A stretch of DNA of 64,000 nucleotides from Seleniibacterium sp963677135 (lineage in GTDB: Bacteria > Desulfobacterota > Desulfuromonadia > Desulfuromonadales > Geopsychrobacteraceae), in contig CAXXLS010000017.1 of NCBI GenBank assembly GCA_963677135.2, positions 806,001 through 870,000 on the forward strand. The letters run 5' to 3'. The position numbers and the translations under genes were made by a program. This document shows, piece by piece, positions 14,726-22,117 of this stretch. The notes beneath the pieces are model-generated. The model ran no database searches and was not told where the DNA came from. It saw nothing but the letters and a program-made list of their open reading frames with translations. How positions within the stretch are numbered: position 1 is the first letter of the stretch; the number at the start of each line of letters is the position of its first letter.

Positions 14726-15994
14726 ATGCCAATGTCAAAAAGTTTTAAAGAGCGGCTCTTTCCGATTGCCGAACAGCTTGCCGATCACTATGGTACCCCG
14801 TTTCACATCTATGACGAAATCGGCATTCGTGAGACCGGCGAAAATCTCAAGAAAGCGTTTTCCGGAATTGACGGTTTCCGTGAATATTACGCCGTCAAAG
14901 CATTACCGAACCCCAAGATTCTCGACCTGATGCAGGATATGGGCTTCGGTTACGATTGCAGCTCCATCGCCGAACTGGTTCTCAGCCGCAACGCCGGTGG
15001 GCGTGGCGAGGACATCATGTTCACGTCCAACAACACCACTCTTGAAGAATTCAATGCGGCCGCTGCCGACGGTGGCTGTGTTCTGAATCTGGATGATATC
15101 TCCCTGATCGACAAGGTTCCCGAATTCCCAGAACTGATCTGCTTCCGCTACAACCCGGGACCGCGCCGTACCGGCAACGTGATCATCGGCAACCCTGTCG
15201 AAGCCAAATACGGTGTCAGCCACGACCAGGTCGTCGAAGCGTATCGGCTGGCCCAGGCCAGGGGAGCAAAACGCTTCGGTCTGCATACCATGGTTGCCTC
15301 CAATGAACTGGATTACACCTATATGGTCGAAACCGCCCGGATGGTCCTGTCTCTGGTCGACATGATTGAAAAAGAGCTCGGCATTGAGTTTGAGTTTGTC
15401 AATATCGGCGGCGGTTTCGGGATTCCCTACCAGCCGGATCAGGAGCCCCTGAATATTCCTCAAATGGCGCAGGAAATCACCGCGTTATTCGATGAATTCA
15501 AAGCCGAACACGGACATGCGCCACGCATGTATATGGAAAGCGGTCGCTATATGACCGGTCCTCATGGTTGTCTGGTGACCCGTGCTATCAACCATAAAAA
15601 CATCTACCGCGATTATGTTGGTGTCGACGCCTGCATGTCCTCGCTGATGCGGCCGGCGCTTTACGGTTCTTATCACCATATCGATGTCATCGGCAAGGAG
15701 GACGCCCCGCGGGATCACGTCTATGACGTGTCTGGTTCCCTGTGTGAAAACAACGATAAATTCGCTATCCAGCGCGAGCTGCCCGAAGTCGTTGACGGCG
15801 ATCTGCTGGCCATTCATGATACCGGCGCCCACGGACACGCCATGGGTTTTCAGTACAACGCCAGACTCCGTCCCAAGGAACTGCTGCTGCGTGCGGATGG
15901 TTCCGTTGAACTGATCAGGCGCGCTGAAACCCTTGAAGACTATTTTTCAACCCTGAACTTTGACGCCGATCAATTTGTTCCCGCAAAGAGCTGA
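14726..15994 (+). CDS. lysA: Diaminopimelate decarboxylase
   Basis: A fold-type III PLP enzyme that decarboxylates meso-diaminopimelate to L-lysine, the last step of lysine synthesis. The 422-aa protein has the PLP lysine at K58 in YYAVKALPNP, the glycine-rich phosphate loop VNIGGGFGIPY, ESGRYMTGPHG, the cysteine motif GSLCENNDKFA and the C-terminal HDTGAHGHAMGFQYN. An ATG at 14726 has AAGGAG 8 nt upstream. It follows the Lrp/AsnC gene by 12 bp and precedes rlmD by 2 bp. Related ornithine, arginine or carboxynorspermidine decarboxylases share the fold, but the C-terminal motifs favour LysA. Confidence 0.82.
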   Translation: MPMSKSFKERLFPIAEQLADHYGTPFHIYDEIGIRETGENLKKAFSGIDGFREYYAVKALPNPKILDLMQDMGFGYDCSSIAELVLSRNAGGRGEDIMFTSNNTTLEEFNAAAADGGCVLNLDDISLIDKVPEFPELICFRYNPGPRRTGNVIIGNPVEAKYGVSHDQVVEAYRLAQARGAKRFGLHTMVASNELDYTYMVETARMVLSLVDMIEKELGIEFEFVNIGGGFGIPYQPDQEPLNIPQMAQEITALFDEFKAEHGHAPRMYMESGRYMTGPHGCLVTRAINHKNIYRDYVGVDACMSSLMRPALYGSYHHIDVIGKEDAPRDHVYDVSGSLCENNDKFAIQRELPEVVDGDLLAIHDTGAHGHAMGFQYNARLRPKELLLRADGSVELIRRAETLEDYFSTLNFDADQFVPAKS

Positions 15995-15996
15995 TC

Positions 15997-17319
15997 TTGG
16001 TCCGACGCATTAATTTTCACCCTGACGAGTTGTTGCCTCCATTGACCGTAGAGACTCTGGCCAATGGAGGCCATGGCCTGGCCCGACATAACGGGCAGGT
16101 CGTGTTTATTCCCCATACTGCCGTCGGCGATACCGTTGTCAGCCGGGTCGTCAGGAGAAAAAAAAATTTCATAGACGCTGATCCCGTTGAGATTATTTCT
16201 CCTTCAGCAACCAGAAGACGCCCCATTTGCCCGGTGGCTGGAGAGTGCGGAGGCTGTCAGTGGCAGCATCTCCCCTATGCGGAACAGAGGGTCTGGAAAG
16301 AGACGCTGTTCAGAGAGACCTTGTCGAGGAGGGCAGGTCTTCGCGAGGACCTGATCCGTCCGATCCTTGCCGCCCCAAATGAGTTCGGGTATCGCAGCCG
16401 GGTTCAAATCAAATGCCATAATACCGAAACGGGGTTCGTGACCGGTTTTTACCGAGCCAAATCTCGCTTTGTTGTCGCGATAGATGAGTGCCCGCTGATA
16501 GATCCGCGCCTCAACGAACTCCTGCGTTCACTCCGCGAGCTGCTAGACGGAACACCTTTTGCCGGCAAAATTCCCCAAATCGATCTGGCCATCGATGCCG
16601 ACGGCAAATGTGCCTCCACCATTCATTACCTTGGAGATCGACCAGATCAGCTGGCCGCCCTCATGAGCCCCCTTTTCGACCGGACCGATCTGATCATTCA
16701 GGGCGGTATGAAAACGAACAGGGAAATCGTTTCAGGTAATGGCATCCTGAGGATCGAGGTCGGCCAGCCCCCATTGTCGCTCCAATACAAAGCCGGCAGC
16801 TTCGCCCAGATCAATCTTGCTCAGAACCTGGCCATGGTGGCCGAGGCCATGGAGCTTATTCCTCTGACCGGCCATGAAAAGGTCATTGATCTTTATTGCG
16901 GGATGGGTAATTTCAGTTTACCCCTGGCCAGACGGGCAGGGCACGTCACCGGGGTCGAGGAAGCTCCCGAATCCATTGCCATGGCCAAATTGAATTCCAG
17001 CAATGCCCAGATTGCCAACGCTGATTTCATCTGCGCTAATGCCGAACGCATTCTGCCTGATCTTATCGAAAAAAACCAGCCTGGTGTGGTGGTTCTTGAC
17101 CCGCCACGGTGCGGTGCCTATGAAGTGATAAAGAAAATTGCAAATTCGGCTGTAGAGCATATAATGTACATCTCCTGTGACCCGCAGACCCTGGCCAGAG
17201 ACCTTGAGTATCTGGTCCATCACGGGTATGATCTGGTGTCAAGTCAACCGATCGACATGTTTCCGCAAACCTATCACTGCGAAAGCATCAGTTATTTGAA
17301 AAAGACGGTCACGAAATGA
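15997..17319 (+). CDS. rlmD: 23S rRNA (uracil(1939)-C(5))-methyltransferase RlmD
   Basis: An S-adenosylmethionine-dependent RNA m5U methyltransferase of the RumA/TrmA family, modifying 23S rRNA. The N-terminal TRAM domain covers about residues 12-68. The iron-sulfur cluster cysteines are Cys78, Cys84, Cys87 (CPVAGECGGC) and a fourth in IDECPLID. The SAM-binding motif is DLYCGMGNFSLPLA, followed by VLDPPRCG and the catalytic cysteine in YISCDP, with the base Glu in the terminal YHCESISYL. The likely start is TTG at 15997, two bases after the lysA stop; no better ATG or GTG exists near the N-terminus. Length 440 aa agrees with RlmD (433 aa in E. coli). Confidence 0.87.
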   Translation: MVRRINFHPDELLPPLTVETLANGGHGLARHNGQVVFIPHTAVGDTVVSRVVRRKKNFIDADPVEIISPSATRRRPICPVAGECGGCQWQHLPYAEQRVWKETLFRETLSRRAGLREDLIRPILAAPNEFGYRSRVQIKCHNTETGFVTGFYRAKSRFVVAIDECPLIDPRLNELLRSLRELLDGTPFAGKIPQIDLAIDADGKCASTIHYLGDRPDQLAALMSPLFDRTDLIIQGGMKTNREIVSGNGILRIEVGQPPLSLQYKAGSFAQINLAQNLAMVAEAMELIPLTGHEKVIDLYCGMGNFSLPLARRAGHVTGVEEAPESIAMAKLNSSNAQIANADFICANAERILPDLIEKNQPGVVVLDPPRCGAYEVIKKIANSAVEHIMYISCDPQTLARDLEYLVHHGYDLVSSQPIDMFPQTYHCESISYLKKTVTK

Positions 17320-17474
17320 TTGCTGCCCAATAAGTAATCATTTCCATTTACTCCTGATTATTTTGTGGGCAACTCTCCGGGGGCGGGTTTTTCCGACCAC
17401 CGCCTCAATTGGTAGCTCCATGCTATCTATTTGAAATTTAGAACTATTTATTTTATTGTCTGATAAATCATTGC

Positions 17475-17490
17475 TGGCAGGATAATTGCT
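17475..17490 (+). promoter_or_regulatory. Sigma-54 (-24/-12) promoter of glnB-glnA
   Basis: TGGCAGGATAATTGCT matches the RpoN consensus TGGCACG-N4-TTGC(A/T) at all critical positions; GG and GC are spaced by 12 bp as required. It lies 60 bp upstream of the glnB start, so transcription would begin near 17502. Nitrogen-dependent NtrC-type activation is the expected control, although I could not identify an enhancer site in the 150 bp upstream. Confidence 0.78.
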
Positions 17491-17550
17491 TGATACGAGT
17501 CCTGTTTAACCTGGAATCTACAAGGAACACAATTGAAGGAGGCAAATCCC

Positions 17551-17889
17551 ATGCGCAAGGTTGAAGCGATAATCAAGCCCTTTAAACTCGACGAGGTTAA
17601 AGAGGCTCTGAACGAGATCGGCATTCAGGGGATCACCGTAAGCGAAGTCAAGGGTTTCGGCCGTCAGAAAGGGCATACCGAGCTTTATCGCGGTGCTGAA
17701 TACGTGGTCGATTTCATTCCGAAAATCAAGATGGAAATCATAGTTTCCGACGATCTTGTCGCACAGGTTGTCGATACAATTGCCGATGCGGCAAAAACCG
17801 GCCGGATCGGTGACGGCAAGATTTTTGTCACCGCAGTCGAGGATGTCGTCAGAATTCGCACCGGGGAACGTGGCGAAGACGCTCTGTAA
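17551..17889 (+). CDS. glnB: Nitrogen regulatory protein P-II
   Basis: The trimeric PII signalling protein that reports 2-oxoglutarate, energy and glutamine status to GlnD, NtrB and other partners. The 112-aa product has the T-loop with Tyr51 (ELYRGAEYVVDF), the uridylylation site for GlnD, the B-loop GRIGDGKIFV and the usual C-terminus RIRTGERGEDAL. An in-frame ATG 18 bp upstream would overlap the AAGGAGG ribosome-binding site, so the ATG at 17551 is chosen; it gives the standard length. glnA follows 72 bp downstream. The pair is read from a sigma-54 promoter, and glnD lies elsewhere in this window. Confidence 0.93.
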   Translation: MRKVEAIIKPFKLDEVKEALNEIGIQGITVSEVKGFGRQKGHTELYRGAEYVVDFIPKIKMEIIVSDDLVAQVVDTIADAAKTGRIGDGKIFVTAVEDVVRIRTGERGEDAL

Positions 17890-17961
17890 TCGTAATCATA
17901 TTCTTCGTATCGAAGAAGCAACTTTCCAGAGGAAATCATCAATCAAAAGGAGAAATCAACG

Positions 17962-19371
17962 ATGACCCCAAGTGAAGTAGTTAAATTTGTAAAAGAAAAT
18001 GATGTCCAGTTTGTCGACTACAAGTTTCTTGACTTTGTAGGTATTTGGCAGCACTTCACCACTCCCGTCAGTGAGTTCGGTGAAGAAATCTTCGAAGAAG
18101 GTATCGGATTTGATGGTTCCTCAATCCGCGGCTGGCAGCCGATTCACAACTCAGACATGCTCATCATGCCTGACCCGGCAACCGCCAAGATCGACCCTTT
18201 CCCGGAAATGACCACTCTCAGCCTGATCTGTAACATCATCGATCCGATCACTCGCGAAGGATACACCCGCGATCCTCGCTTCATCGCACAGAAGGCCGAA
18301 GCCTACCTCAAATCCAGTGGTATCGGTGACACCGCTTACTTCGGTCCCGAGCCGGAGTGCTTCATTTTTGACGATGTCCGCTATGCGTCAAGCCAGAATG
18401 AGTCCTTCTACAGCATCGACTCCGTGGAAGGCATCTGGAATACCGGTCGTGAAGAGTTCCCCAACCTCGGCTACAAACCACGCAACAAGGAAGGTTACTT
18501 CCCCTGCGCACCGACCGACAGCATGATTGATCTGCGCAACGAAATGATGATGGTTCTCCAGCAGGCCGGGCTGACCATCGAATGTGGTCACCACGAAGTT
18601 GCTACTGGCGGCCAGTGCGAAATCGACATGCGTTTCGACTCTCTGCTGAGCATGGGCGACAACCTGCAGTGGTTCAAATACATCATCAAAAACGTTGCTT
18701 TCCGCAATGGCAAGACCGTCACCTTCATGCCGAAACCCATCTACGGCGACAACGGTTCCGGTATGCACTGCCACCAGTCGATCTGGAAAGACGGCAAAAA
18801 CCTGTTTGCCGGCGATGGCTACGGCGGCCTGTCAAAAACCGCTATGTACTACATTGGTGGTATCATGAAGCACGCCAAAGCCCTGTGTGCTTTCACCAAC
18901 CCGACCACCAACTCCTACAAGCGTCTGGTTCCCGGCTTCGAAGCTCCGGTCAACCTGGCTTACTCCAACCGTAACCGTTCCGCTTCCCTGCGTATTCCGG
19001 TTACCAACAATGAAAAAGCCAAGCGCGTCGAGTACCGTACCCCCGATGCTTCCGCTAACGGTTACCTGGCTTTTGCAGCCCAGCTCATGGCCGGCCTCGA
19101 CGGCATCGAAAACAAAATCGATCCGGGTCAGCCTCTTGACAAAGACATCTACGGTCTGTCTCCTGAAGAGCTCAAAGACATCCCGACTGTCGCAACCTCT
19201 CTGGAAGATGCACTTGACAACCTCGAGAAGGATCATGACTTCCTGCTCAAGGGCGACGTCTTCACCAAGGATGTCATCGATATGTGGATCAGCTACAAGA
19301 AAGAAGCTGAGGTTGACGCGGTTCGCATGCGTCCCGTTCCTCAGGAATTCGCTCTCTACTTCGATTGTTAA
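17962..19371 (+). CDS. glnA: Glutamine synthetase, type I
   Basis: Catalyses ATP-dependent amidation of glutamate to glutamine as a cytoplasmic dodecamer. The 469-aa protein contains the beta-Grasp domain with GFDGSSIRGW (49-58), the metal ligands in GPEPECFIFDD (128-138), the ATP-binding KPIYGDNGSGMH (258-269), the substrate NRNRSASLRIP and Tyr397 in DKDIYGLSPEE. Tyr397 is exactly the adenylylation position of GSI-beta enzymes, so control by GlnE is expected. It is cotranscribed with glnB from the sigma-54 promoter at 17475 and ends at a very strong bidirectional hairpin. Confidence 0.95.
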   Translation: MTPSEVVKFVKENDVQFVDYKFLDFVGIWQHFTTPVSEFGEEIFEEGIGFDGSSIRGWQPIHNSDMLIMPDPATAKIDPFPEMTTLSLICNIIDPITREGYTRDPRFIAQKAEAYLKSSGIGDTAYFGPEPECFIFDDVRYASSQNESFYSIDSVEGIWNTGREEFPNLGYKPRNKEGYFPCAPTDSMIDLRNEMMMVLQQAGLTIECGHHEVATGGQCEIDMRFDSLLSMGDNLQWFKYIIKNVAFRNGKTVTFMPKPIYGDNGSGMHCHQSIWKDGKNLFAGDGYGGLSKTAMYYIGGIMKHAKALCAFTNPTTNSYKRLVPGFEAPVNLAYSNRNRSASLRIPVTNNEKAKRVEYRTPDASANGYLAFAAQLMAGLDGIENKIDPGQPLDKDIYGLSPEELKDIPTVATSLEDALDNLEKDHDFLLKGDVFTKDVIDMWISYKKEAEVDAVRMRPVPQEFALYFDC

Positions 19372-19382
19372 GAGAGAATCAT

Positions 19383-19428
19383 CAGTAACAGAAAAAGCTC
19401 CGGGCAACCGGAGCTTTTTCTGTTACTG
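19383..19428. terminator. Long perfect hairpin terminator after glnA
   Basis: Arms 19383-19403 and 19408-19428 pair perfectly over 21 bp around a GCAA (GNRA) tetraloop, and the stem contains A5/T5 tracts. The structure is symmetrical and can terminate transcription from either strand. Confidence 0.8.
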
Positions 19429-19467
19429 GGCACTTAAGTAAGACAACGGACCCGTCTGTTTGAATTC

Positions 19468-19505
19468 CGCCAAGGCCCTGGACTGCTTAGTCCAGGGCCT
19501 TGGCG
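19468..19505. terminator. Second GC-rich hairpin between glnA and the mscS gene
   Basis: CGCCAAGGCCCTGGAC (19468-19483) and its perfect complement (19490-19505) form a 16-bp stem with a 6-nt loop, followed on the plus strand by CTTTTG. It probably ends transcription of the convergent minus-strand mscS gene (stop at 19532) and backs up the glnA terminator. Confidence 0.7.
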
Positions 19506-19531
19506 CTTTTGTAAAGAGGGCCGTTGAAAAG

Positions 19532-20353
19532 TCAGGCCGCCTGACTGTCGCTAATGATATGAACATCTCTTTGCGGGAAGGGGATGGAAATACCTTCGGC
19601 ATCAAACCTTAATTTGATGTTTTCCTGCAGGGAGAAAAGCACCGGCCAGTAATCACCGCTCTTGACCCAGGGACGCACAGCAAAATTGACGCTGCTGTCG
19701 CCAAGTTCGAGAACCCCGATGGTTGGTGCAGGCTCAGGCAGGATTCGGGTTTCTTCGGCCAGAACCTGCTCAAGTACGGAACGGACCTTTTTCAGGTCGT
19801 CCCCGTAACCGACTCCGATAACCAGGTCGACCCGTCTGGTCTCTTTGGCCGAATAGTTGACGATGGTGCTCCCCATGATCTGACCGTTGGGAACGATGAT
19901 CTCCTTGTTGTCTCCGGACCGCATCTTGGTGCTGAAAATCTGGACTTCTTCAACGACGCCTGAAACACCGCCGGCCTCAACAAAGTCGCCGGCCTTAAAG
20001 GGGCGGAACAGGATCAGCATCACGCCCGCAGCAAAATTTCCCAGGGTTCCCTGCAGGGAAAGACCGATAGCCAAACCCGCCGCAGCAATAATCGCCGCGA
20101 AACTTGTCGTCTCAATTCCCAGCTTACCCAATGCAGCCAGCACAACGAAGGTCATCAGGCCCATGTATATCAGGCTTCGCATGAACTTGACGAGGGTCTC
20201 GTCGATCTTGCTTTTGACCATGAGTTTGGCGACGGTATTGGCCAGAAGGCCCGCCACGATGCGCCCGACGATGAAAATAAGAATGGCCCACACCAACGGC
20301 AGGCCATAAGCTTGAGCCAATTCTATGACTGTTTCTGTTGACAATGCTTCCAT
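19532..20353 (-). CDS. mscS: Small-conductance mechanosensitive channel (MscS family)
   Basis: An inner-membrane heptameric channel that opens under membrane tension during hypo-osmotic shock. The 273-aa protein, close to E. coli MscS (286 aa), has three transmembrane segments (about 15-40, 60-80, 85-112). The pore helix TM3 is rich in Ala and Gly (AAIIAAAGLAIGLSLQGTLGN), followed by the beta domain with FRPFKAGDFVEAGG and the NKEIIVPNGQIMGSTIVNYS motif. A GGAGG is present upstream of the ATG at 20353. It is convergent with glnA and 111 bp downstream of thrC on the same strand, so it may have its own promoter or share that of thrC. Confidence 0.9.
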   Translation of the reverse strand: MEALSTETVIELAQAYGLPLVWAILIFIVGRIVAGLLANTVAKLMVKSKIDETLVKFMRSLIYMGLMTFVVLAALGKLGIETTSFAAIIAAAGLAIGLSLQGTLGNFAAGVMLILFRPFKAGDFVEAGGVSGVVEEVQIFSTKMRSGDNKEIIVPNGQIMGSTIVNYSAKETRRVDLVIGVGYGDDLKKVRSVLEQVLAEETRILPEPAPTIGVLELGDSSVNFAVRPWVKSGDYWPVLFSLQENIKLRFDAEGISIPFPQRDVHIISDSQAA

Positions 20354-20464
20354 CCGAGCCTCCTCAAAAGATCATCCCGAAAAGTGGTCGAATTTCCCAG
20401 TGAAGTTCGACTCTAATGAGGAATTTAGCATAGAATGGGGCGATTGCAATAAAGAATTACCAAA

Positions 20465-21853
20465 TCAGATAGCATTCTCCTCAACGTATTTTTTAATCCG
20501 ATCGGTCGCGGCTTCAAGAACAGAGACACGCTTTGGGCGATCCTTCAGGTCGGCGAAGGCGGTCGGAAGTTTCGGAGCGATCTTAATGGCCGCCTCGACG
20601 GTTTCCCCGAATTTGGCCGGGTGGGCGGTCGCCAGGCAGACAACCGGACAGGAACTGTCGCGAAGTTTTTTGCCAACAGCCACTCCGACAGCGGTATGGG
20701 GATCGAGAACATAACCGGTTTCCTGATAAAACGCTTTGATGGTCGCAATGGTTTGCTTGTCATCGATAAAATCGGACGCGAAATCACCGGCCACCTTGTT
20801 CATCTCACCCTCGGTGAAGCGCATTTCTCCCGTGGTCTTGAAATCAGCCATGACCTGGCTCACTTTAGCAGCATCACAGTCATACAGGTAATAGAGGTAG
20901 CGTTCGAAATTGCTGGCGACCTGAATATCCATGGACGGGGAGAGGGAATGGTGCACCTCGGCGGTTGAGTAATCTCCATTCCTGACAAAGCGACTGAGAA
21001 TATTGTTCGCATTGGTCGCGAGGATCAGGCGATTGATGGGAACCCCCATACGCCGGGCAATGTAGCCGGCAAAAATATCTCCGAAATTGCCGGTGGGGAC
21101 AGAAACGTCAATCTTATCCGCTCCTGTTTCACCGCTCACCTTGAACCAGGCGTAGAAATAATAAACCACCTGCGCCAGGACGCGCGCCCAGTTAATGGAG
21201 TTGACGGCGCCCAACGCATGGGCCTGCTTGAATTCCAGATCCCCGAAAATTTCCTTGACGATGGACTGGGCATCATCGAAGGTCCCCTCAACGGCCAGGT
21301 TGAAAACATTGTCGTCCGTGACCGTGGTCATCTGCAGTTCCTGCACGGGGGACACCTTGCCTTTGGGATGGAGGATAAAAATATTGATATTTTTCTTGCC
21401 ACGCACTCCATATATGGCGGCACTGCCGGTATCGCCGCTGGTTGCGCCGATGATATTCATACGTTGGCCGGTGTTGGTCAGCACATACTCGAACAGGTTG
21501 CCGAGAAACTGAAGGGCAACATCCTTAAAGGCCAGGGTCGGGCCATGAAAAAGTTCCAGGATAAAAACGTCGTCCTTATGAACAACCGGCGTGACCTCTT
21601 CATGATTGAAAGCCTGGTATGAACGGTCAATAATATCCCTGAGGTCTGTGGCCGGAATATCGGTCGCGAATCTGGAAATGATCTGGAAGGCCAGGTCCGG
21701 ATAGGAGAGAGAGGTCAGGGCGGCAAGATCATCTTTATTCAGAACCGGGATCTCTTCGGGCAACAGCAACCCGCCATCGTCAGCCAGTCCCATCATAATC
21801 GTCTGGGTGAAGCTCAAGCCTTTGACCTGACCACGCGTACTGCAGTATTTCAT
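20465..21853 (-). CDS. thrC: Threonine synthase
   Basis: A PLP enzyme that converts O-phospho-L-homoserine to L-threonine. The 462-aa protein has the N-terminal YCSTRG and DDGGLLLPEEIP, the PLP lysine in GPTLAFKDVALQFLGN, GATSGDTGSAA, and SVPTGNFGDIFAGYIA for the cofactor phosphate, and ends with an ATAHPAKF loop. The size and motifs match the longer ThrC class of yeast and proteobacteria. The ATG at 21853 is used; a TTG two codons upstream would leave almost no space after the AAGAGA ribosome-binding site. A hairpin at 21950-21980 separates it from maeB, so it needs its own promoter within about 90 bp. Confidence 0.92.
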   Translation of the reverse strand: MKYCSTRGQVKGLSFTQTIMMGLADDGGLLLPEEIPVLNKDDLAALTSLSYPDLAFQIISRFATDIPATDLRDIIDRSYQAFNHEEVTPVVHKDDVFILELFHGPTLAFKDVALQFLGNLFEYVLTNTGQRMNIIGATSGDTGSAAIYGVRGKKNINIFILHPKGKVSPVQELQMTTVTDDNVFNLAVEGTFDDAQSIVKEIFGDLEFKQAHALGAVNSINWARVLAQVVYYFYAWFKVSGETGADKIDVSVPTGNFGDIFAGYIARRMGVPINRLILATNANNILSRFVRNGDYSTAEVHHSLSPSMDIQVASNFERYLYYLYDCDAAKVSQVMADFKTTGEMRFTEGEMNKVAGDFASDFIDDKQTIATIKAFYQETGYVLDPHTAVGVAVGKKLRDSSCPVVCLATAHPAKFGETVEAAIKIAPKLPTAFADLKDRPKRVSVLEAATDRIKKYVEENAI

Positions 21854-21949
21854 GTTCAATCTCTTTTCTGGATATCATGTATTTAAGTAACAACTGCCCT
21901 CGGCAGCAAAGGCATCCTAGCAGGAAAGAGGTCGGAAGGGAAGTTCCAT

Positions 21950-21980
21950 AAAAAACGGGAGCTTCACAGGGAAGCTCCCG
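21950..21980 (-). terminator. Rho-independent terminator after maeB
   Basis: On the minus strand CGGGAGCTTC and GAAGCTCCCG (21971-21980 and 21956-21965 in plus coordinates) form a perfect 10-bp stem with a 5-nt loop, followed by TTTTTT (21950-21955). It lies 138 bp beyond the maeB stop. A weaker 8-bp hairpin (CCGGATGA/TCATCCGG, about 22064-22095) lies between. Confidence 0.8.
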
Positions 21981-22117
21981 AACGATTTACCGATAAAAAG
22001 GTTCCAGAACGGCTCATTTTACCCACCAGGACGACACTCCTGGGATCGCCGTGGGAACGGCCCCGGATGAATTTTATGAAAAAACTCATCCGGAGACCGG
22101 AACGCTGTCATGACGGT

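Noticed and set aside
17387..17420. Possible terminator hairpin (GGGCGG...CCGCC) upstream of glnB
   Set aside because: The stem is short with a long loop and no U-run, so I could not support it as a terminator for rlmD.
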